Shown here in pieces: positions 32,506-38,657 of a stretch of DNA of 38,657 bases. Where the stretch lies: positions 1 through 38,657 of the forward strand of contig SFAU01000226.1 of assembly GCA_007096045.1 (NCBI GenBank). Direction: 5' to 3'. The stretch is from Microcystis novacekii Mn_MB_F_20050700_S1 (lineage in GTDB: Bacteria; Cyanobacteriota; Cyanobacteriia; Cyanobacteriales; Microcystaceae). The notes under the pieces are model-generated. The model was given only the letters and a program-made list of their open reading frames with translations, was not told the DNA's origin and searched no databases. Position numbers and translations under genes: made by a program. Numbering within the stretch: the stretch's first letter is position 1; every line of letters begins with the position of its first letter.

Positions 32506-33819
32506 CTAAATCCAATTGGGAAAAATCATTCTCAGATAATAATCCCGCACTGACAGGGGAATGCCTAAATAGATTGGTAGCCAATGGATAAAAGCAAAAA
32601 TTATCAAAATTATCAGCGAGCGCGAGCCATTTTTATAAATAGGACTGGAACTTTCTAAACCATCGGCTAAGAGCCAAGCTAGAGCAATCCAAGTGAAGCT
32701 ATAGGCAGCCATATAATGATAGAGAAAGGTACAGCGACTAATTTTTAACCAGGGTAGCAGATTAGCAATATAGTTACAGATCAGATAGGCGGAAATTACT
32801 CGCTCTTTTCGGTTAAATAATCGACTAAAAACTACTAAAATCGCTATCGTAGAAAACCACCATAAAAACGGATTCCCCATAGCATGAACATCATAAATTT
32901 TATCACCTACTTTCTTAAAATAATAAGCCACAGGTCGCCCCATTACTAACCAACTATACCAGGGAGAACAATAGGGATGAACATCAGATTGATTACCCTT
33001 TATTCTCTGATGAAACGACCAAATTTCTTGATGTACTTGCCAAAAATTATATTGATGGTTGACGAGAAGATGCGGTATCCACAGCAAACTATAGGTAACT
33101 AGGGGAAAGACAATTAAGGCGATAAAAATGTACTCTAATCTCAGGTTAGTTACCTTTGTCCAAAGATTATCTTTTGACTGCTCTTGATTCAATAATTTTA
33201 TTAACCAAGCAATACCGATAAAAATAAATATTCCCAGTAAGAATCCTAAGCCATTCCATTTAATATTTGCCGCTAAACCGAAAGAAACTCCCGATAATAA
33301 TAACCAATTGAGTTTTGAATTTTTCTGGAGTGCTAATAAAAAAAATAATTGTCCGGACAAACCGAAGAAAATTAAGTAAATATTATTGAGAGCATAGCGG
33401 GATTCCACCAGAAATAATCCGTCTAAACTAGCGAGAAAAGTTGTGATTAAAAATACAGTTTTTCTCTGGGTTAATTGATAAGCAATTGCGCCAATAATTA
33501 GGGGAATAAAAGAACCAGTGAAAGCATTTAACCAGCGATAACTCAAAGTTGAGCGCAGGGAACCCGTTAAATTATTAATTGTTTCAGGATCGGCAGGAAA
33601 GTGGGAACCAATCCAGATACTAATAGCAATTAAATATTGACTTAATGGTGGATGAGACTGGAAAAAATTTTTACCGATTAGATATTCATTGCCGTATTTG
33701 GCATAATAAACTTCATCGAAAACAAGAGTATTAAACTGACTGAGATTCCAGAATCTTATTCCTAGAGAAAATACAAATATCCCTAGGATAGATAGGTTAA
33801 ATTTTACTTGAGAACTCAT
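32506..33819 (-). CDS. PMT/GT39-type membrane glycosyltransferase
   Basis: The 437 residues have about eleven membrane helices. The first outside loop shows the DE motif and neighbours of protein mannosyltransferases (VFDEVYYAKYGNEYLIG, FQSHPPLSQYL, GSLRSTLSYRWLNAFTG). These GT-C enzymes use polyprenyl-phosphate sugars to modify proteins or lipids on the periplasmic side. The true acceptor here is not known. It starts 13 bases after the Uma2 stop, with the trpS gene 61 bases further on. Confidence 0.88.
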   Translation of the reverse strand: MSSQVKFNLSILGIFVFSLGIRFWNLSQFNTLVFDEVYYAKYGNEYLIGKNFFQSHPPLSQYLIAISIWIGSHFPADPETINNLTGSLRSTLSYRWLNAFTGSFIPLIIGAIAYQLTQRKTVFLITTFLASLDGLFLVESRYALNNIYLIFFGLSGQLFFLLALQKNSKLNWLLLSGVSFGLAANIKWNGLGFLLGIFIFIGIAWLIKLLNQEQSKDNLWTKVTNLRLEYIFIALIVFPLVTYSLLWIPHLLVNHQYNFWQVHQEIWSFHQRIKGNQSDVHPYCSPWYSWLVMGRPVAYYFKKVGDKIYDVHAMGNPFLWWFSTIAILVVFSRLFNRKERVISAYLICNYIANLLPWLKISRCTFLYHYMAAYSFTWIALAWLLADGLESSSPIYKNGSRSLIILIIFAFIHWLPIYLGIPLSVRDYYLRMIFPNWI

Positions 33820-33832
33820 GGAAAGATAATAG

Positions 33833-34462
33833 TTATGATAACTGGGAATTTTCTGTTAAACGCAAGCGAAATTCTTTGACAGCCAAACGGGGATTAGGAT
33901 GGTGGACGTATGCGGCTAATAATTCTAAATTTAAATCCGGTAATAAAGCACTTTTAGGGATTAAAATATATCCGCCATTCTCTTGCAAAGAATAGATTTT
34001 TAACTGATTATCTTGCCAAAACCAAACCTCTTGAGTTCCCAATCTTTGATAAACTTCTAAAACTTTCAGGCTGCCACTGGTTAAAATTATTTCTATCGCC
34101 AAATCAGGAAACTCTTTTTCTGTAAATAAACAAAAACATTTGTCAGGTTCTTTTCCCGCTTCTTTTTCCTGTTTTCGCAACGTGGTGGAACCTAATCCCC
34201 AGAAATCAATTTCAGCATATTCTAAATAAGCTTCCACCAATCTACCGATATCTTCTTTGCTAACTTCATGACGACGACTAGGAGCCATAATTTCTACCAT
34301 TCCATCTAGGTAAGTGATGCGATAACTCGAACTATCTTCTAAATGTTTTAAGAGGGTTTCGTACTGTTGCCAATTAACCCCAGAAATTAACATTCTTTGT
34401 TCAGGATCATTAGCTTTTAACTCGAAACCTTCTAATCCTTGTAACCGAATCGTAGTCATCAT
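33833..34462 (-). CDS. Uma2 family (DUF820) endonuclease-fold protein, intact
   Basis: The 209 residues have the usual Uma2 elements: YRITYLDGMVEIMAPSRRHE, then FPDLAIEIILTSGSLKVLEV with conserved Asp and Glu of the PD-(D/E)xK site, and QEVWFWQDNQLKIYSLQENG. This copy is full length, in contrast to the broken gene at 6652. Substrate and role are unknown for the family. The doubled start (ATGATG) makes 34462 or 34459 equally likely. It lies 34 bases after the methyltransferase gene and 13 before the PMT gene. Confidence 0.85.
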   Translation of the reverse strand: MMTTIRLQGLEGFELKANDPEQRMLISGVNWQQYETLLKHLEDSSSYRITYLDGMVEIMAPSRRHEVSKEDIGRLVEAYLEYAEIDFWGLGSTTLRKQEKEAGKEPDKCFCLFTEKEFPDLAIEIILTSGSLKVLEVYQRLGTQEVWFWQDNQLKIYSLQENGGYILIPKSALLPDLNLELLAAYVHHPNPRLAVKEFRLRLTENSQLS

Positions 34463-34496
34463 AAAATTAATTACCTCATCTATTTTACTTAATTAC

Positions 34497-36545
34497 TCAG
34501 GAAGACTTATTTTGATTTCTTCTGGCGTTAATTTTAGCGCGTAAAATCCTAACTTTATAGGGATCGGCATCTTTTCGCCATAGTATCTGATAGCCTTTGA
34601 TTGTAGCACAATTCTCCTCTAAACATTTTTGCCAACCCTGTAAACGTTCGATCGCTTTTCGATCTTCTAACAATCCCCAATCCTTTTCTAATTTAGTTAA
34701 GCGAACCAATTTATCATAGTTGGGATAATCAGCCGTTACTAAAAGCTCTTTTTCGTGTAAAATTGGCGGATTAGGACTATCCCGATAATCGCGAAAACTA
34801 AAATCAGCCGAACCTAAATATACATCCATGCTAGTAGCTAAAATCGGATGGATTTCTGTCTCAAAATTAGGGTAATAGAGATAGGAAATTTTGGGTTGAC
34901 GAAAGGATAAACGAATAACGTTAGCATTTTCTAGCCGTCCGATAGTTTGACTAGCACAACCTTCATATAAGCGTAATAACATCGGTAATTTTTCCAGAAT
35001 GCTAATATGAATAGTTAGGGAATAACGGGAAAGTTTACCTAAAGAACTATTTTCACAAGTACGAGTGATCGCTGCCAAATTTCCCGCACTTATTAACACT
35101 TCTTCTGCTAAAGCGCAAGCATTGCGATAACTGCCAAATAAAGCTTTAAAATCGGCACGGGTAGCGGGGGATAATTCCCGTACTTTCGGACAGTGGCTAA
35201 ATTGACTTAAAGCTAAATAAAGTAAAAGATCGGCGCGTCTTTTGTCGGCAATTATCTCCCATTCTTCCCCTTCTGTTACTTGTAGAATTACTTGAAAAGC
35301 GCGTCTAAAAGTGCCAAATTCTGCCTTAATTTCTTCCTCTTGTAATAATTCTCCCGCAACAGGTAAACGTCCCTGCTCGGTATAAAATTCCATCAGGGGA
35401 GTTAATAAATCTTCGTAATCTTCAAAGCGTTTGAGATGGGTTTTAATTTTAGGAGTGGTAGTGCGGGAACGACATCTGGATAAACGAAAAGTTTCGGCTT
35501 TTTCTTCCTCTCGAAAAACTAGATAAATTCCTAAAGTTATTGGAATAGAATCAACCCCCAAAGTGTTATCAATATACTGTTTTAGTTCTTCCTGTTGATA
35601 GTATTTTTGAAAGGTATTGCGACGAGTTATAATTCCATCTTCATAAGCCATTAAACCCCGTTCACTATCATCAATTATAATCTGTGCCGAAACGATTAAA
35701 ACTTGACGGGTTAATTGCCAAGCTTTTAATAAAGCTTCTTGTCGTTCTTCGGCGGATTCAATAACATTAATTACATAGCCTAAATTAACAATATCAGATT
35801 CAATTAAAGGACTATCGGGACGATAATAAGGATCCCAACCTTCACTTTGATAACCCTGTTCAGCTATGCGTTCTATATCACCTCCATAACCACAACCGTA
35901 ATCAAAAAAAGTGGTTTCAGGAAGGAATAATCCCGCCGCTAATGCTAATCTTGTCGGACGAGAAAGGGTTTTGCGAACAAGAGCGGCTTTGTGGCGCTCA
36001 ATTATTATCGATTTTTCCCTTTGTCCCTCTAGATTACAAACTAAATAATCTCCTGCAAAATCAAGGTGATGCTTTCTTAAAAGCCTTTGCCATTCCTGTT
36101 TAGTACCGATGGGATAAGAACTGTTTAAAAGTCCTAAAGCACTCTCGATTTTTGTGAGATGCTCGAATTCTTCATAAAGAGGATAGTCCCTAGTAACAAA
36201 AGTTTCTTTTCGGTGTAAAATGGGCGGATTATCAGCATTTTGATAATTCCATTCACTTAAGAATAATGTCTCCATATCCACCACTAAACTTTTAGTTAAA
36301 ACTGGGTGAGGTTCTCGATCAAAATCGGGATAAAAAAGATAGGATATTTTCGGTTTATCGGTGCTAAATTTAATTATTGTTGCCTCAGATAAATGCTGAT
36401 TAATTCTTGCTTGTTGTTCGTAATTCTGGAGAATACTATCCAGTTGATGTAATGCTTCTCGGTGAACATAAAGCGCCCCCGGTAATAGTTTACCGATGGG
36501 ACTAACTTGACACAGTTGCACGATTGCGGTAAAATTCTCAGCCAT
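34497..36545 (-). CDS. DNA phosphorothioation-associated putative methyltransferase with duplicated flanking module
   Basis: The 682-residue protein (from ATG 36545; TTG 36569 also possible) matches the family annotated as DNA phosphorothioation-associated putative methyltransferase. A SAM-binding core lies in the middle (FFDYGCGYGGDIERI, about 213-227; NLGYVINVIESAEER). On each side is the same module: PKISYL at 65-70 and 551-556, NPPILH at 106-111 and 592-597, LTK at 130-132 and 616-618, each 486 residues apart. About half of 76 residues are identical between copies (hand count). No dnd genes are in the window. Target is unknown. It lies 43 bases after the S4 gene. Confidence 0.85.
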   Translation of the reverse strand: MAENFTAIVQLCQVSPIGKLLPGALYVHREALHQLDSILQNYEQQARINQHLSEATIIKFSTDKPKISYLFYPDFDREPHPVLTKSLVVDMETLFLSEWNYQNADNPPILHRKETFVTRDYPLYEEFEHLTKIESALGLLNSSYPIGTKQEWQRLLRKHHLDFAGDYLVCNLEGQREKSIIIERHKAALVRKTLSRPTRLALAAGLFLPETTFFDYGCGYGGDIERIAEQGYQSEGWDPYYRPDSPLIESDIVNLGYVINVIESAEERQEALLKAWQLTRQVLIVSAQIIIDDSERGLMAYEDGIITRRNTFQKYYQQEELKQYIDNTLGVDSIPITLGIYLVFREEEKAETFRLSRCRSRTTTPKIKTHLKRFEDYEDLLTPLMEFYTEQGRLPVAGELLQEEEIKAEFGTFRRAFQVILQVTEGEEWEIIADKRRADLLLYLALSQFSHCPKVRELSPATRADFKALFGSYRNACALAEEVLISAGNLAAITRTCENSSLGKLSRYSLTIHISILEKLPMLLRLYEGCASQTIGRLENANVIRLSFRQPKISYLYYPNFETEIHPILATSMDVYLGSADFSFRDYRDSPNPPILHEKELLVTADYPNYDKLVRLTKLEKDWGLLEDRKAIERLQGWQKCLEENCATIKGYQILWRKDADPYKVRILRAKINARRNQNKSS

Positions 36546-36588
36546 GGCAATTAATCTGTCTAATAACAAATTCTAGAGACAGAAAAAA

Positions 36589-37368
36589 CTAAATAAATCT
36601 AGTTAAATGAACCCGATAGCGCTCTTTTTTTGTCATAGTAACCTCACCCACTTCTAGACGACCTTTTCCCCGAAAAGAAATCAAATCACCGGTTTTAACA
36701 TTATAACTAGATTGACTGATATCTTTCCAGTTAACTCGCACATCCCCGGCGCTAATTGCCTCGGCCATTTTGCTGCGAGAAATGCCAAAACCCGCCGAGG
36801 CGATCGCATCTAAACGTAAGGAAGCTTCCACAGTATTAATTTCTTTTTTTTGCGGTGGTCTAACTTTTAATTCCGTCAAAGGAATCGGGCTAGTTTTCAC
36901 GGGAACCGAACGCACTTGTCGCAAATTAGCAGATAAAAAATCTGCCAATTCAGGCACTACAATCGCCTGCGCTCCTCGCTCACCTAAAACGATTATATCG
37001 CCGACTTTTTCCCGAACGATACCCGTCCCCAACATCGCCCCTAAAAAATCCCGGTGGTTAGCGGTATCAAAAAGAAAATTACCGGCAATATCAAGGACAG
37101 ATAGGGGAATATCTGTTACTGCCAAAGGTAAATCAACTCTAGCAATACCGAGACGCTGTCTTTCTGCTTGGGGATAACCGCCCCATTTTTCCATTGACAC
37201 ATCGGTTAAACGCTGAAAAACTCGTTCTACTTCCGCTAAAACCGCAGGAGAAAGAAAGTCTGTCACCGTCACTTCCCAAGTCTTAATTGCTTGTTCGGCT
37301 TTATCAATAACTTTCGCTATCTCCTCGCGGTTCTCGACACCCTTTAGTAATTCTTCTCTTGGTAACAT
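36589..37368 (-). CDS. Photosystem II S4 domain protein
   Basis: The 259-residue protein belongs to the YlmH-like cyanobacterial and plastid family named photosystem II S4 domain protein. The N-terminal half has LPREELLKGVENREEIAKVI and FLSPAVLAEVERVFQ, followed by GGYPQAERQRLGIAR; the C-terminal S4 RNA-binding domain shows LRLDAIASAGFGISRSKMAE and AISAGDVRVNWKDIS. S4 domains bind structured RNA, so a role in translation or RNA handling for photosystem II is likely but unproven. ATG 37368 is used. It is the first gene of the leftward string. Confidence 0.9.
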   Translation of the reverse strand: MLPREELLKGVENREEIAKVIDKAEQAIKTWEVTVTDFLSPAVLAEVERVFQRLTDVSMEKWGGYPQAERQRLGIARVDLPLAVTDIPLSVLDIAGNFLFDTANHRDFLGAMLGTGIVREKVGDIIVLGERGAQAIVVPELADFLSANLRQVRSVPVKTSPIPLTELKVRPPQKKEINTVEASLRLDAIASAGFGISRSKMAEAISAGDVRVNWKDISQSSYNVKTGDLISFRGKGRLEVGEVTMTKKERYRVHLTRFI

Positions 37369-37439
37369 TGTTTTCTGGTAATTAATCAAAAATTCTTAGG
37401 AAAAAATCAAATGACCGATAACTTATTCCTAATAACCGT

Positions 37440-37949
37440 TCACTGTTCTAGGGCGTATCCTTGCAGATTTTCGGGGTTAAATTGACGCAGGATAAGAGTC
37501 GCTTGATTTTTCAGGTTTTCGGAACCCTGCACGACAATAATATATTTTCCAGCGCCGAGACGATTACGATAGGGAAGTGCATCGCCACTGCCGGACGATA
37601 AACCCACGCCACCACCGACGAAAATACTGCCCATCGCACCTCCAATCGCCCCAGCAATGCCGCCCACGATATGATTGCCCGGTTCTCCCGCCCAATCAAA
37701 GGTATGCAATCCCGTAATCAGGTTAAAAAGGTAGCCACCGGCAAAACCGAAGGGAATTAGCCAAAAAGCCATGAGAGTAGCCCGTTTTTTGGCTTGTTGG
37801 AAGGGATCGATCCAACCGAACTCATCAGCACTTTTATAGCCGCGACCGAGAATAGTCACTTGAGATTGGGGAATTCCCGCTTTTTCCAGGGCAACGGCAG
37901 CTTCTTCTGCTTGAATGCGATCAGCTAACACGGCAATGAGATAATTCAT
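37440..37949 (-). CDS. Membrane protein with general-stress-type N-terminus and Gly-rich helices
   Basis: The 169 residues begin MNYLIAVLADRIQAEEAAVA, an alpha/beta fold start resembling general stress protein 17M-like or DUF1269 proteins, then two hydrophobic stretches (MAFWLIPFGFAGGYLFNLIT and HIVGGIAGAIGGAMGSIFVG) and a C-terminal strand-rich end (GKYIIVVQGSENLKNQATLI). The Gly-zipper-like second helix suggests helix packing in the inner membrane. ATG 37949 has GGAG close upstream. Function is unknown. Confidence 0.65.
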   Translation of the reverse strand: MNYLIAVLADRIQAEEAAVALEKAGIPQSQVTILGRGYKSADEFGWIDPFQQAKKRATLMAFWLIPFGFAGGYLFNLITGLHTFDWAGEPGNHIVGGIAGAIGGAMGSIFVGGGVGLSSGSGDALPYRNRLGAGKYIIVVQGSENLKNQATLILRQFNPENLQGYALEQ

Positions 37950-38046
37950 ATTCTCCAACTTTTCAGGCTATCTTCATCTCCCATTGTAAGGATTTTGGGT
38001 ACGCAAAAGCCGATCGAGGGAGAAAATATTAAAGGGTATGCGTTAG

Positions 38047-38529
38047 TCAATCTTGGATAGGATTGATTATTATGGAAGTATTAGCAATAAAAGGAATTCC
38101 CTTATTTTGGTTATTTCTGGCACTGATTGACCATAAAGATAAAGGAAGATGTTTGTCCTCTTTAAGGACATTTTTTTCACCAAAAAGAAAGCCCCATTCT
38201 GGCTCAACATAGAAAAGAACATCATATCTTTTCAGCGCCACAGCTACACTCACTACTATAGGCCAATTATCATAATTAACAAGAAGTTTTTTCGGGTTAT
38301 TGCCATTAGGATCAGACTGTAAAGCTTGACTCACTTGTGTCATTATTTGAATGTTATCCCGGTTCACTACTGACGTAAAAACTAAAAAAGAGGTTAGAGT
38401 TCCTGAAATGATAGCTAGTCTTAAGGAATGATTGAGGGAAAATTTTATCTGGGAAGCAAATCTACCAGCAAAAATCAGCAGGATGCAGTAAGGAATTGAA
38501 AAGATATAAAACCCGTTGAAGTTAAACAT
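38047..38529 (-). CDS. C-terminal part of a membrane protein cut by an IS
   Basis: The frame (160 residues) begins with two hydrophobic helices (IFSIPYCILLIFAG and LAIISGTLTSFLVFTSVV) and ends with a soluble region (VAVALKRYDVLFYVEPEWGF to the C-terminus). It resembles the end of a polytopic protein, possibly a GT39-like or DUF2079-like enzyme, rather than a complete one. Upstream its frame stays open only to a TAA formed by the IS end at 38540. The ATG at 38529 may be an internal codon. So the gene was probably broken by the insertion. Which family it belonged to is uncertain. Confidence 0.55.
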   Translation of the reverse strand: MFNFNGFYIFSIPYCILLIFAGRFASQIKFSLNHSLRLAIISGTLTSFLVFTSVVNRDNIQIMTQVSQALQSDPNGNNPKKLLVNYDNWPIVVSVAVALKRYDVLFYVEPEWGFLFGEKNVLKEDKHLPLSLWSISARNNQNKGIPFIANTSIIINPIQD

Positions 38530-38539
38530 CTGCCCATCT

Positions 38540-38657
38540 TAGACCTCCTGCAAAAGTCTTATTCAGCTACTTGATTATAGCCTAAAGCAAGTTCGTAGTT
38601 GTAAATGCCAGCGATTAAATTAAATCTCAGACCAAAACGTCGTCTCCGATTCCTGTA
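38540..38657 (-). mobile_element. IS5-type insertion sequence, partial
   Basis: The element enters the window at its transposase C-terminus and ends at TAGACCTCCTGCAAAAGT (38540-38557). The rest continues beyond the right edge. Four other sites in the window carry the same 18-base end (542, 695, 7084, 8797). The leading TA may belong to a TA target duplication, which some IS5 subgroups make. Confidence 0.8.
38559..38657 (-). CDS. IS5 family transposase, C-terminal end
   Basis: Only the last 32 residues are inside the window: RNRRRRFGLRFNLIAGIYNY followed by ELALGYNQVAE and a stop two bases inside the terminal repeat. RRKRFGLRFNLIAxIYN is the usual final helix of IS5-group DDE transposases. 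The first codon lies beyond the window edge, so integrity of the enzyme cannot be judged. Confidence 0.78.
   Translation of the reverse strand, partial: YRNRRRRFGLRFNLIAGIYNYELALGYNQVAE

Noticed and set aside
34497-36545. A full DNA phosphorothioation (dnd) system
   Set aside because: Only the associated methyltransferase is present; no cysteine desulfurase, DndC-, DndD- or DndE-like gene was seen within the window.

Overview
The window looks like a piece of a bloom-forming cyanobacterial chromosome, most likely Microcystis or a close relative. Oxygenic-photosynthesis genes are present (Ycf54, CyanoP, Psb34, the photosystem II S4-domain protein). The HIP1 octamer GCGATCGC occurs many times. 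The spacers are crowded with MITE-like palindromes, heptamer tandem repeats (TGATAAC, AGTTACC, TTACTGA) and IS scars. Genus is inferred from this style and from protein resemblance, not from a database search.

Layout. 1-720: end of a TnpB-type element with its right-end hairpin, then a short MITE. 745-2317: a well-formed promoter leads the YbaB-pdxJ-ycf54 string. 2318-4485: spacer with a G-rich MITE, then a lipoprotein combining phospholipase D, EF-hand and helix-hairpin-helix parts. 4708-7356: a decay zone with a dynamin-like stub, an FGE-fold protein lacking one catalytic cysteine, an MNT antitoxin with a shortened HEPN partner, and an Uma2 nuclease gene carrying a 24-base palindromic insert and broken by an IS-like scar. 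7406-12525: AEC transporter, repeat-rich spacer, O-antigen-ligase-like and YaaW-like genes, flavin oxidoreductase, small conserved protein. 12605-13214: a DUF4258/DUF2283 pair with a strong promoter between two 25-base direct repeats. 13288-20712: rodA, mrp, MOSC protein, two glycosyltransferases, and an AtzE/AtzG-like amidase pair. 21235-25171: radical SAM protein, anchored periplasmic binding protein, WecG/TagA glycosyltransferase. 25181-29195: ureG, maf, a coiled-coil protein, heptamer arrays, a triple 90-base repeat, CyanoP, TPR protein, Psb34. 29592-31228: a ScaI-like type II restriction-modification pair. 31434-37368: a co-directional string of S4-domain protein, phosphorothioation-associated methyltransferase with a duplicated module, Uma2, PMT-type glycosyltransferase and trpS. 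37440-38657: a stress-type membrane protein, a membrane-protein C-terminus cut by an IS, and the end of that IS5-type element.

How genes work together. Cell-envelope building is the commonest theme (rodA, O-antigen-ligase-like protein, three cytoplasmic-type glycosyltransferases, a PMT). Photosystem assembly and chlorophyll synthesis genes are scattered singly, as is usual in cyanobacteria. Defence and conflict genes (R-M pair, MNT/HEPN, DUF4258/DUF2283, two Uma2 genes, orphan phosphorothioation methyltransferase) sit between housekeeping genes, and several are eroding. No CRISPR array, tRNA, rRNA or prophage was seen. The strongest leads for something undescribed are the duplicated module around the methyltransferase core at 34497-36545 and the PLD/EF-hand/HhH lipoprotein at 2836-4485.
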